From NCBI GenBank assembly GCA_028724585.1, contig JAQYCQ010000002.1, positions 18,545 through 82,544 on the forward strand: 64,000 nt of DNA, in the 5' to 3' direction. Origin of the DNA: Bacillota bacterium. Its GTDB lineage: Bacteria; Bacillota; Clostridia; Peptostreptococcales; Anaerovoracaceae. Below the pieces are notes generated by a model. That model saw only the letters and a program-made list of their open reading frames with translations, ran no database searches and was not told where the DNA came from. How positions within the stretch are numbered: position 1 is the stretch's first letter; each line of letters starts with the position of its first letter. A program made the position numbers and the translations under genes. This document shows positions 32,138 through 40,122 of this stretch, in pieces.

Positions 32138-33359
32138 AGACAGAATTGCTGCAGCTTCCCAGAAGCCAGGACAGCACGTTTTCCTTCCGAATACCATTGT
32201 AATCAGCCTCTGCAGATATCTCATCCAGCGTCAGCAGATATTTCGGATACTGGTCAGGAATACTTCGCAGCGGCTTCAGCTCTCTCTCAAGTACTTTATG
32301 ATCAAGCGTCGTTTCCGCAACCTGATAATAAACAAGACCATCAGACGTTTCAGCGACAAAATCAACCTCAGCCCCGGCGATCTGACCTACATAGACTCTG
32401 TATCCCCTGTGCAGCAGCTCCAGATACACCACATTTTCCAGTAGATGCCCCGTATCCCCGCCCGTATCATTTATCAGCAGACGGCGGAAGGCAGGATCCA
32501 CAAGGTAGAATTTGCTGTTAGTCTTCAGCAGATTCTTACCCCTTACATCATATCTGTCCGCCTGATAGATCAGAAGGCTGTCCTTGAGCCCATGAAGAAA
32601 CTTCTCCACAGTCTTGTTATCTGTCCTACGCCCGCTGCTGGTCAGGGTATTGGCAATTTTATTCGGCGATATGAGAGTGCCTATATTAGCTGACAGATAT
32701 TTCATGATCTTTTCCAGCAGAGCAATATCTGCGGATCCTATACGTGTGAGCGTATCCTTGACAATGATCGTGTTATAAATGCCTGTAAGATAATCCCTTA
32801 TCTCTGCATAACTTAAGCCTGCAACTGCCAGATAGGGAAATGAGCTGTTCCTGATATACAATTCATATTTCTGCGCATTGCTGAGCTGATCAGTGGATAG
32901 CCCTGAGCAGAACTCGCGAAATGACAGGGGCAGCATTTTCAGCTCGACATATCGTCCTGAAAGAAGCGTTGCCAGTTCTGTTGACATAAAGTAGCCATTG
33001 GAACCGGTTATATATATATCCACGTAATCCAGCAGAAAAAGGCTGTCTACGGCCTTTTCAAAGTTCGGCACATGCTGAATCTCATCGAGAAAAATATAAT
33101 TCATACAGTTTTTATCCAGGCGATCAGTGAGATATCTGTAAAGTGAGTGGTACTCTGTCAGATCCTCATAGGCCAGATCCTCAAAATTCACAGATATGAT
33201 CCTCTCCTGATCTACGCCCTCTGATATAAGTTCTTCTTTGAACAATGTAAACAATGTGGATTTCCCGCATCTGCGCACACCTGAAATCACCTTGATGATA
33301 TGCCGGTTTTTATGGCGGTTAAGAAAAGCCATTTCGTATGGTCTCGCAATCAAATTCAT
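32136..33359 (-). CDS. AAA-like ATPase with C-terminal DUF4143
   Basis: 407 residues. Walker A GVRRCGKSTLF (about 27-37), Walker B CMNYIFLDEIQHV (about 87-99), sensor region ITGSNGYFMS, and a C-terminal DUF4143 region ending in a PD-(D/E)XK-like strand pair (EVDFVAETSDGLVYYQV). Proteins of this kind are very common, often patchily distributed, and their job is unknown; a link to mobile or selfish DNA has been suspected. The start at 33359 has AAGGAGG 7 bases upstream; an ATG two codons earlier is too close to that site. Flanked by 62-bp direct repeats and preceded by three periodic repeats. Confidence 0.88.
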   Translation of the reverse strand: MNLIARPYEMAFLNRHKNRHIIKVISGVRRCGKSTLFTLFKEELISEGVDQERIISVNFEDLAYEDLTEYHSLYRYLTDRLDKNCMNYIFLDEIQHVPNFEKAVDSLFLLDYVDIYITGSNGYFMSTELATLLSGRYVELKMLPLSFREFCSGLSTDQLSNAQKYELYIRNSSFPYLAVAGLSYAEIRDYLTGIYNTIIVKDTLTRIGSADIALLEKIMKYLSANIGTLISPNKIANTLTSSGRRTDNKTVEKFLHGLKDSLLIYQADRYDVRGKNLLKTNSKFYLVDPAFRRLLINDTGGDTGHLLENVVYLELLHRGYRVYVGQIAGAEVDFVAETSDGLVYYQVAETTLDHKVLERELKPLRSIPDQYPKYLLTLDEISAEADYNGIRKENVLSWLLGSCSNSV

Positions 33360-33371
33360 AATCATTCCTCC

Positions 33372-33470
33372 TTTTAGGATTTTACGCTCATTTTATATCG
33401 TTATCAATGTATTTTAGGATTTTACGCTCATTTTATATTTCAACCAGTAAGTTTTAGGATTTTACACTCA
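33372..33470 (-). repeat. Three direct repeats with 40-bp period upstream of the DUF4143 ATPase
   Basis: Units start at 33372, 33412 and 33452, exactly 40 bp apart. The first two are identical over 27 bp, and the third matches over 19 bp with one change. On the minus strand each reads TGAGCGTAAAATCCTAAAA (the third TGAGTG...). The nearest unit abuts the ribosome binding site. TAAAAT and TATAAAAT inside the units could be -10 elements. A repeated operator or tandem promoters are the simplest readings. Confidence 0.85.
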
Positions 33471-33525
33471 TAAAACGTTTGAGATCGTGGTTCAGAACAA
33501 AGCTGCTATGAATATTTACTGCTTT

Positions 33526-33587
33526 CGTCCGCTCCGCGGACATTGCTTACGCTGCAGACAGCGAACTTAATGTATATGCGCAGCCCG
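33526..33587. repeat. 62-bp direct repeat, right copy
   Basis: Partner of 32039-32100. It differs at two positions and again begins with the GC hairpin GTCCGC-TCC-GCGGAC (33527-33541). Confidence 0.9.
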
Positions 33588-33678
33588 AAGGCAGTCTGAC
33601 GCAGCAGCGGAAGCAAATTTGGCACGTCATCCTAACACAGCGACTGTGGAGCCGTCGTCATCCGCTCATGCATGTTTA

Positions 33679-33712
33679 TGCATAATTATAAATTTTTCTG
33701 CATAAATATTAA
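33679..33712. promoter_or_regulatory. Two ArgR-box-like operators upstream of argG
   Basis: TGCATAATTATAAA (33679-33692) and TGCATAAATATTAA (33699-33712) are 20 bp apart and lie just upstream of the argG -35. They resemble the ArgR/AhrC half-palindromes and the perfect TGTATAATTATACA found at the argB promoter. No argR gene is in the window. Confidence 0.6.
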
Positions 33713-33720
33713 TATTCGTA

Positions 33721-33749
33721 TTGTATACGCAGATTTCTTGTGGTATACT
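33721..33749 (+). promoter_or_regulatory. Promoter of argG
   Basis: -35 TTGTAT (33721-33726), 17-bp spacer, -10 TATACT (33744-33749); leader of about 70 bases. Confidence 0.7.
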
Positions 33750-33822
33750 ACGTCCATCGAAAGAAAAAGCAAAGAGCTTTTCAGATATCAAATTCAGAAC
33801 ATTCTATCACGGAGGCATAAAA

Positions 33823-35052
33823 ATGGCAGATAATAAAAAAGTAATACTCGCTTATTCAGGCGGACTCGATACTTCAGTAATCCTCACATGGCTCATGGAA
33901 AAAGGCTACGAGGTCATCGCAGCTTGCGTAGACGTAGGCCAGGACGACATTATGTCAGAGGTCGAAGAAAAAGCTTACGCTACAGGCGCAAAGAAGTGCT
34001 ACATCGTAGACGACAAAGAGACATTCATCAAGGACTACGTATGGAAGGGCGTTAAGGCAGACGCTATCTACGAAAACGACTACCTGCTCGGCACAGCTTA
34101 CGCTCGTCCGCTGATCGCCAAGGAGCTGGTAAAGATCGCTCACGCTGAAGGCGCTGACACCATCGCCCACGGCTGCACAGGCAAGGGCAACGATCAGGTA
34201 CGTTTCGAGTCAGGCATCCACGCTCTCGATCCTTCCCTCAAGGTCATCGCTCCATGGCGTGAATGGGATATGAAGTCCCGTGAGGACCTCATCAACTACG
34301 CCGCTGAAAAGAAGATCCCTATCAGCGCTACACTGAAGAAGATCTACAGCCGTGACCAGAACCTCTGGCACATCAGCCACGAAGGCGGCAACCTGGAAGA
34401 TCCGTGGAACATCCACGAAGATGACATCCACGTTATGTCAAAGACTCCTGAGGCTGCTCCTGACGAGCCTGAATATATAGACATCACCTTCGACAAGGGC
34501 GTACCTGTAGCTCTTAACGGCGAAGACCTGGGACCTGTTGAGATCGTTGAAAAGCTGAACGAGCTCGGCGCCAAGCACGGTGTCGGCACTATCGATATCG
34601 TAGAGAGCCGTCTGGTAGGCATGAAGTCAAGAGGCGTATACGAGACACCGGGAGGCACTATCATCTACAAGGCTCACCAGGATCTCGAAAAGCTGGTCCT
34701 CGACAGAGAAACTATCATGTTCAAGAACCACGTAGCTATCAAATATGCTCAGATCCTTTACGATGGACAGTGGTTCACTCCGCTCAAGGACGCTCTCGAC
34801 GCATTCGTAGACTCAACTCAGGATGTCGTAACAGGCGTAGTAAAAATGAAGCTCTACAAGGGCAGCGCTGTTCCTGCAGCTTCTAAGTCAAAGTACTCCC
34901 TCTTCAACGAAGCTTTCGCTACATTCGGCGAAGACGAAGTTTACGACCAGAGCGACGCAGAAGGATTCATCAACCTCTTCTCACTCACTCAGAAGATCCG
35001 CGCCATCAACTGCAAGCAGAACGGTATCCCTTCAAAATACACTGAAGACTAA
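33823..35052 (+). CDS. argG: Argininosuccinate synthase
   Basis: Joins citrulline and aspartate using ATP in arginine synthesis. 409 residues from the ATG at 33823, which follows GGAGG by 7 bases; an upstream in-frame extension begins inside the promoter and is not translated. The PP-loop is LAYSGGLDTSV. AHGCTGKGNDQVRFE and IAPWREWDM are substrate-binding blocks. Codon use is noticeably biased toward favoured codons, as in a well-expressed gene. Followed by argH after a strong terminator, so argH needs its own start of transcription or read-through. Confidence 0.97.
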   Translation: MADNKKVILAYSGGLDTSVILTWLMEKGYEVIAACVDVGQDDIMSEVEEKAYATGAKKCYIVDDKETFIKDYVWKGVKADAIYENDYLLGTAYARPLIAKELVKIAHAEGADTIAHGCTGKGNDQVRFESGIHALDPSLKVIAPWREWDMKSREDLINYAAEKKIPISATLKKIYSRDQNLWHISHEGGNLEDPWNIHEDDIHVMSKTPEAAPDEPEYIDITFDKGVPVALNGEDLGPVEIVEKLNELGAKHGVGTIDIVESRLVGMKSRGVYETPGGTIIYKAHQDLEKLVLDRETIMFKNHVAIKYAQILYDGQWFTPLKDALDAFVDSTQDVVTGVVKMKLYKGSAVPAASKSKYSLFNEAFATFGEDEVYDQSDAEGFINLFSLTQKIRAINCKQNGIPSKYTED

Positions 35053-35076
35053 GATCCGCATTTTACACACACACTT

Positions 35077-35113
35077 AGGCGCCGGAAACCAACGCGGCTT
35101 CCGGCGCCTTTTA
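35077..35113 (+). terminator. argG terminator
   Basis: AGGCGCCGGAA and TTCCGGCGCCT form an 11-bp stem followed by TTTTA. Confidence 0.88.
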
Positions 35114-35140
35114 CTAGTTTGCGCGCCGGCAGGCGCGTTC

Positions 35141-35157
35141 CGTCCGCGGAGCGGACG
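35141..35157. repeat. GC hairpin GTCCGC-GGA-GCGGAC between argG and argH
   Basis: Perfect 7-bp stem counting the outer C:G pair, about 30 bp before the argH ribosome binding site. Confidence 0.78.
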
Positions 35158-35196
35158 CGGGATCCGCGATCTATTCATTCATATAAGGAGAAAAAT

Positions 35197-36585
35197 ATGT
35201 CAGATAAATTATGGGGCGGCCGATTCACAAAGAACGAAAGCCAGTCGGCCCTGGAATTCAACGCTTCTATCGGCTTCGACAAGAGGCTTTACCGCCAGGA
35301 TATAGCGGGCAGCAGAGCTCACGCCAAGATGCTTGCAAAGTGCGGCATCATCTCCCAGGAGGATGCCGAAGCCATAGACAAGGGACTGGAAGGCATACTT
35401 CAGGATATAGAAGACGGAAAGATAGAGTTCACTATCGACAACGAAGACATCCACATGAACATAGAGAGCATCCTCACAGAGAGGATCGGCGAGCCGGGCA
35501 AGCGTCTGCACACAGCGCGTTCTAGAAACGACCAGGTTGCTGTCGACTTCAGGATGTGGACACGCGAGGCTGTCGAGAACACCATGACAGACCTTAAGCG
35601 CGTCATGCACTCCATCTACGATAAGGCAGAAGAAGGCCAGGACATCATCATGCCGGGATACACTCATCTGCAGAGAGCTCAGCCGGTAACCTTCGCTTTC
35701 TATATGATGGCATATTTCCAGATGTTCAAGCGCGATTACAGCCGTTTCGAGGACTGCCTCAAGCGTATGAACGAGAACCCGCTCGGCGCCGGAGCCATGT
35801 CGGGGACCGGCTATGTTACAGACCGCCAGTTCACTACTGAAGCTCTGGGCTTCGACCGCGTCTGCGCCAATGCCATGGACGCTGTCAGCGACCGCGACTA
35901 CGCCCTCGAATACCTGAGCAATGCTTCCATCTGCGCCATGCATCTGTCCAGATTCTGCGAGGAGCTCATCCTCTGGTCCAGCGCTGAATTCAGCTTTATC
36001 GAGATCGACGACGCCTACAGCACAGGCTCCAGCATCATGCCTCAGAAGAAAAATCCTGATATGGCAGAGCTCATCCGCGGAAAGACCGGCCGCGTCTACG
36101 GCGACATGATGACTCTCTTCACCATCATGAAGGGCCTCCCTCTCGCCTACAACAAGGACATGCAGGAGGACAAGCCGCCAGTATTCGATGCCTACGACAC
36201 CCTTTCGGCCTGCATAAACATATTCGCCGACATGCTCGATACCATGACAGTCAAAGCCGAAAATATGGCAAATGCCGCTTCCAAGGGCTTCACTAATGCC
36301 ACGGACGCCGCCGACTACCTGGTATCCAAGGGCGTTCCGTTCAGGGAATGCCACGCTATCATCGGCGAGATCGTGCTTTATTGCATCAACCACGGCAAGG
36401 CTATAGAAGAGCTCACTCTCGACCAGCTCCGTGACTTTGCCCCTGAGTTCGATGAGGACGTTTATCAGAGGATAGATATCCGTTCATGCATAAAAGCCAA
36501 GAGATCCGAAGGCTCCACTTCCTTCGACAGCGTAAAGAAGATGCTGGCTGACTCAAAGGATTATCTGGACGGATTAGACAAATAA
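35197..36585 (+). CDS. argH: Argininosuccinate lyase
   Basis: Splits argininosuccinate into arginine and fumarate. 462 residues from the ATG at 35197, with AAGGAG 6 bases upstream. GGRFTKNESQ at the N-terminus, HTARSRNDQVAVD and the fumarase-superfamily signature GSSIMPQKKNPDMAELIRGK, which carries the catalytic serine loop, are all present. It follows argG and completes the citrulline-to-arginine branch. Confidence 0.97.
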   Translation: MSDKLWGGRFTKNESQSALEFNASIGFDKRLYRQDIAGSRAHAKMLAKCGIISQEDAEAIDKGLEGILQDIEDGKIEFTIDNEDIHMNIESILTERIGEPGKRLHTARSRNDQVAVDFRMWTREAVENTMTDLKRVMHSIYDKAEEGQDIIMPGYTHLQRAQPVTFAFYMMAYFQMFKRDYSRFEDCLKRMNENPLGAGAMSGTGYVTDRQFTTEALGFDRVCANAMDAVSDRDYALEYLSNASICAMHLSRFCEELILWSSAEFSFIEIDDAYSTGSSIMPQKKNPDMAELIRGKTGRVYGDMMTLFTIMKGLPLAYNKDMQEDKPPVFDAYDTLSACINIFADMLDTMTVKAENMANAASKGFTNATDAADYLVSKGVPFRECHAIIGEIVLYCINHGKAIEELTLDQLRDFAPEFDEDVYQRIDIRSCIKAKRSEGSTSFDSVKKMLADSKDYLDGLDK

Positions 36586-36664
36586 CAATTTAAAAAGATT
36601 CAAAAGGCCCGCGGACCGGCCCCGGACGGTATCTCATCCCTGCCGGCCGGACCGCGGCCCTCCC

Positions 36665-36679
36665 GTGCGCTCCGCGCAC
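36665..36679. repeat. GC hairpin GTGCGC-TCC-GCGCAC
   Basis: Perfect stem, downstream of a longer GC-rich inverted repeat (about 36606-36660) in the argH trailer. Confidence 0.75.
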
Positions 36680-36716
36680 CCTGCCGGCGGAGCCAGCGTA
36701 AACCGCGCATATACAG

Positions 36717-36777
36717 AAAGTCCCGCATCGCCGGGGCAGATCGCTGACTGACCTGCCCCGGCGCCGCGGGACTTTTT
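36717..36777 (+). terminator. argH terminator
   Basis: Two stacked stems: AAAGTCCCGC with GCGGGACTTT, and GCCGGGGCAG with CTGCCCCGGC, closing on a 13-base loop and followed by a T-run. Confidence 0.85.
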
Positions 36778-36811
36778 CCTTTAAGCGCGGGCGCGCTTTT
36801 ATCCATATTTA

Positions 36812-37864
36812 TTATTTATTGAACACGCATCTGTGGCCCGGAGTCTTGTAACATCCGTTGCAGGATACGCACTGGGCTCTGTAGTTCCTGTCCTCTTTCC
36901 AGAGGTTAGGCAGCTGCGGCTCCCTGATGAGAGGCCTGGCGAGCGCTATGAAATCGGCGTTCTCGTCGTTTAAGATCGTCTCCATGCTCTCGATGGACCT
37001 GTTGCCGCCTGTGAGTATGACCGGCATGTCTGAGATGCTCTTTACGCTCAGGCTGTAATCCTTGAAGTAACCCTCCTCGGAAGGTACGTCGAAGTCTGTC
37101 CTGGAAGGATGGGCCCCGCTTATATCGAGACCGTCCAGCCCGTGCTCTTCCAGTGTCATAACTGTCGTAAGGGCGTCTGAGATGGTGACGCCGCCCTCTA
37201 CTCCATCGTAGAAATTGATCTTGGCCAGGAGTGTCAGGCCCGGAGCCTTTTCCTTAATAGCATCGAGTATCTCGGCGAGTATCCTTGAGCGCTTGTATGA
37301 AGCGCCTCCGAAGTCATCGCTCCTGTGATTGTAGTAAGGACTGCAGAAGCGGCTGAGTAAATAACCGTGGGCAGCATGGAGCTCTATGCCGTCGAATCCG
37401 GCTTCGTCCGCTCTTCTGGCTGCTTCGGCGAAATCGTCGATTATCTGCTGTATATCTTCACTGTCCAGCTCGTCTATATCGAGCTGCTTCCCATCCTTTA
37501 CGTACTGGTTGGCAGCCAGCTGGGATATTATCCTGCAGTCAAAGCTGTGGACCTCATCCGTAAGCTTCCTGTACTCATCGATCATTTCATCCCTGTCCAG
37601 CTTCATCGAAAGCGGAAGGGCAGGGTCCTCCCCGTTTACAGCGGTAAAGCCGGTGATGATAGTACCTACTCCGCCGCGTGCCAGCTCTCTGTAGACTTCC
37701 ATGATCTCGTCGCTGAGTTTTCCTTCTTCATCGGCAAGGCTCTCCAGGGTGGCTGAACGGATCAGCCTGTTCTTTACGGTCATATTTCCCAGATGGTCTT
37801 CCTCAAATATCTTCTTGTCGACTCTGTCGGGATCGACTCCGAAGAAAAGATCCTCTTCTTTCAT
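36812..37864 (-). CDS. NADH:flavin oxidoreductase, Old Yellow Enzyme family
   Basis: 350-residue FMN barrel. NRLIRSATLES binds FMN phosphate, GFDGIELHAAHGYLLSRFCSPYYNHRSDDFGG carries the catalytic loop, and VILTGGNRSIESM is the second phosphate site. The C-terminus has CVSCNGCYKTPGHRC, a CX2CX2CX7C cluster like the [4Fe-4S] motif of 2,4-dienoyl-CoA reductases, but the usual C-terminal flavodoxin-like domains are absent. It would reduce an activated double bond; the substrate is unknown. It follows rpoD by 34 bp and may be read from the same transcript. Confidence 0.88.
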   Translation of the reverse strand: MKEEDLFFGVDPDRVDKKIFEEDHLGNMTVKNRLIRSATLESLADEEGKLSDEIMEVYRELARGGVGTIITGFTAVNGEDPALPLSMKLDRDEMIDEYRKLTDEVHSFDCRIISQLAANQYVKDGKQLDIDELDSEDIQQIIDDFAEAARRADEAGFDGIELHAAHGYLLSRFCSPYYNHRSDDFGGASYKRSRILAEILDAIKEKAPGLTLLAKINFYDGVEGGVTISDALTTVMTLEEHGLDGLDISGAHPSRTDFDVPSEEGYFKDYSLSVKSISDMPVILTGGNRSIESMETILNDENADFIALARPLIREPQLPNLWKEDRNYRAQCVSCNGCYKTPGHRCVFNK

Positions 37865-37898
37865 TTATCTCTCCTATTCCCGGTCCGCCGGAAACGCG

Positions 37899-39035
37899 CT
37901 AATCATCCAGGTAACCGTTTAATATCTTTATCCTGCTAGGGTGCTTGAGCTTCCTTATAGCCTTGGCTTCTATCTGACGGATCCTCTCTCTGGTAACGTC
38001 CATCTGTCTGCCGACTTCCTCCAGAGTGCGCGGGCGTCCGTCCTTGAGGCCGAACCTGAGCTCGAGAACGTTCTGCTCCCTCTCTGTAAGAGTATCGAGC
38101 ACTTCCACCAGCTGATCCTTGAGCATTGAGTAAGCAGCCGCTTCGTCCGGAGTCTGTCTGTCGTTATCCGGAATGAAGTCTCCAAGATGGCTGTCGTCCT
38201 CCTCGCCTATAGGAGTCTCGAGGGATACAGGCTCCTGGGCTATCCTCTGGATCTCCATCACTTTTTCAACCGTTATATCCATCTCGGCAGCGATCTCTTC
38301 AGGCGTCGGCTCGCGTCCGAGGTCCTGCATGAGCTGTCTGGAAACCCTGATCAATTTATTGATAGTCTCGACCATATGTACCGGGATCCTGATAGTCCTG
38401 GCCTGGTCGGCGATAGCCCTGGTGATGGACTGCCTGATCCACCATGTGGCATATGTACTGAATTTATAGCCTTTAGTGTAGTCAAACTTGCTGACAGCCT
38501 TTATCAAGCCCAGGTTTCCTTCCTGGATCAGATCAAGGAACTGCATGCCGCGTCCCACATATCTCTTGGCTATGCTGACCACCAGTCTGAGGTTGGCTTC
38601 GCAGAGCTTTTTGCGGGCTTCCTCGTCCCCAGCCTCTATCCTCTTGGCCAGATCTATCTCTTCCTCTGCCGAAAGGAGAGGAACCTTTCCGATCTCTTTG
38701 AGGTACATCCTCACCGGGTCATCTACAGGGATGCCGGCAGACATATCCTTTTCGAAATTGCCAGTCGATTTTGTCTTGCTGTCCTTGCCAGAATCCTTAT
38801 CGTCTTCCTCGATCTCCCTGAGATCAGATTCGTTCGGGTCGGAATCCGCTATGATATTGATCCCGTTCGACTGCAGGCTTCTTATGACCTTGAGCTGCTG
38901 CTGGCGAGTAACTTTTATACCCTCGAACTCTCCTGCTATCTCGTCTCTGGTCAGGACGCCTTCTTTTTTCCCCTTTTTTGTTAGATTGTCTAATATATTC
39001 TGAATTTCAATGCCGCTGGCATTCTTTTCAGCCAT
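37899..39035 (-). CDS. rpoD: RNA polymerase primary sigma factor RpoD/SigA
   Basis: 378 residues from the ATG at 39035 ([16 protein letters not shown]), preceded by GGGGGT; an upstream ATG at 39062 is less likely. Region 1.1 (about 1-70) is followed by an acidic linker, region 1.2 [16 protein letters not shown], region 2 with the -10-reading helix [22 protein letters not shown], region 3, and region 4.2 [33 protein letters not shown]. dnaG, which normally precedes rpoD in Firmicutes, is absent and a long non-coding gap lies upstream instead. Confidence 0.96.
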   Translation of the reverse strand: MAEKNASGIEIQNILDNLTKKGKKEGVLTRDEIAGEFEGIKVTRQQQLKVIRSLQSNGINIIADSDPNESDLREIEEDDKDSGKDSKTKSTGNFEKDMSAGIPVDDPVRMYLKEIGKVPLLSAEEEIDLAKRIEAGDEEARKKLCEANLRLVVSIAKRYVGRGMQFLDLIQEGNLGLIKAVSKFDYTKGYKFSTYATWWIRQSITRAIADQARTIRIPVHMVETINKLIRVSRQLMQDLGREPTPEEIAAEMDITVEKVMEIQRIAQEPVSLETPIGEEDDSHLGDFIPDNDRQTPDEAAAYSMLKDQLVEVLDTLTEREQNVLELRFGLKDGRPRTLEEVGRQMDVTRERIRQIEAKAIRKLKHPSRIKILNGYLDD

Positions 39036-39336
39036 AGATGATACACCCCCGATACTTATCAAATATCAGCTGTAAAGCCAATGCTTCCGCAGAAGCCTGA
39101 CCCGCCGCTGTGATATTCGTTTCAGGATTAACGTATTATTTATTTCCAGAAAGCCCTCTGAATAGAATAAGGACTGGCTGACCTCTTTATCCCTTTTACA
39201 GCTTCCCGCGTTTTGTGTTTACCGTATTTTTATTTCCAAAACCGGGCCCGTCTAAACGCCTGCAGCCAACAAAAGATATGAAAACGTGATAGATAACGCA
39301 AAAAACGCAGGCACTTACCCCTTCCTTACTTCAGGT

Positions 39337-39365
39337 TGAATAATTGTCCGCCACCTTTTATAATA
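39337..39365 (+). promoter_or_regulatory. Promoter of the YfcE-type phosphodiesterase gene
   Basis: -35 TTGAAT, 17-bp spacer, -10 TATAAT (39360-39365). Confidence 0.72.
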
Positions 39366-39390
39366 GTTTATTATTGTACACGAAATCAAT
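39361..39390 (-). promoter_or_regulatory. Possible promoter of rpoD
   Basis: Minus-strand TTGATT (39390-39385), 18-bp spacer, TATTAT (39366-39361). It overlaps the plus-strand promoter face to face. This would give rpoD a leader of about 320 bases (39036-39355) in which no gene or known RNA was recognised. Confidence 0.5.
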
Positions 39391-39429
39391 AGCCAGTGTC
39401 CACATTTTTATTTATGAAAGGATTTAAAT

Positions 39430-39981
39430 ATGAAGATTCTCATAGCTTCCGATATTCACGGCAGCGCAAAATACTGTGAAATGCTCCTAGAAGCATACAA
39501 TAAAGTACAGCCGGATAAGCTGCTCCTGCTGGGAGACCTGCTCTACCACGGCCCGAGGAACGCTCTCCCTTACGATTACGATACAAAGCGCACTATGGAG
39601 ATCCTCAACTCCCTGAAAAATGAGATTATCGCGGTCCGCGGCAACTGCGACGCCGAAGTCGACCAGATGGTACTCGACTTCCCGATCATGAACGACTACG
39701 AGCAGATAGAGGCCGACGGTATCAAGATGTTCGCCACCCACGGCCACCACTACAGCCCTGTGACTCCGCCTCCGTTCGTCGAGATGGACGTGCTCCTCAA
39801 CGGTCACACACACATCCCTGTGATCAAAAAATATGACGGCTTCGTCTACGTAAATCCGGGCTCCGTCTCCATCCCTAAAGCAGACTCGGACCACAGCTTC
39901 GCCATATTCGACAAGGGCGTGATCACTCTCAACAGGCTGGATGACCTGAGCGAATACGACCGCATAGACCTGAACGAATAA
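39430..39981 (+). CDS. yfcE: YfcE-family metallophosphodiesterase
   Basis: 183-residue calcineurin-like phosphodiesterase. The two-metal site is visible: ASDIHGS, LLGDLLYHGPRN, VRGNCDAEVD, ATHGHHYSP and NGHTHIPV. YfcE of E. coli hydrolyses artificial phosphodiesters; the physiological substrate is not known. Divergent from rpoD with AAAGGA before the ATG. Confidence 0.92.
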   Translation: MKILIASDIHGSAKYCEMLLEAYNKVQPDKLLLLGDLLYHGPRNALPYDYDTKRTMEILNSLKNEIIAVRGNCDAEVDQMVLDFPIMNDYEQIEADGIKMFATHGHHYSPVTPPPFVEMDVLLNGHTHIPVIKKYDGFVYVNPGSVSIPKADSDHSFAIFDKGVITLNRLDDLSEYDRIDLNE

Positions 39982-39996
39982 AGATAAAGGGCACGC

Positions 39997-40011
39997 GTCA
40001 GCTCCGCTGAC
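39997..40011. repeat. Hairpin GTCAGC-TCC-GCTGAC
   Basis: Perfect 6-bp stem, followed directly by a second, shorter stem around GCGCTCCGCGC (40015-40025). Confidence 0.75.
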
Positions 40012-40071
40012 AGGGCGCTCCGCGCGCCATCGTCCATGATGAAGAACCGCGGGATATCATAAACGAACAAA

Positions 40072-40115
40072 GCCGCCCGGCAGCAGTAAATATCCGCTGC
40101 CGGGCGGCCTTTTTT
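40072..40115. terminator. Bidirectional terminator between yfcE and argC
   Basis: GCCGCCCGGCAGC pairs with GCTGCCGGGCGGC over 13 bp with an 11-base loop. A strong T-run follows on the plus strand. On the minus strand only GCTTTG follows, so it is weaker there. A related stem ends asd at 51312-51354. Confidence 0.88.
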
Positions 40116-40122
40116 ATGCTTT

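Noticed and set aside
33372..33470. CRISPR array
   Set aside because: Only three units, 19-27 bp long with about 13-21-bp gaps, no further spacers and no cas genes; the position against a ribosome binding site fits an operator better.
35209..36393. 394-codon open frame antisense to argH
   Set aside because: It mirrors the argH codon pattern, has no ribosome binding site and its Val/His/Asp-rich composition is that of a reverse-strand shadow.
39063..39336. 6S RNA in the rpoD upstream gap
   Set aside because: No long closing stem with a central bubble could be drawn by eye; only kept as something to test in the finding on rpoD.
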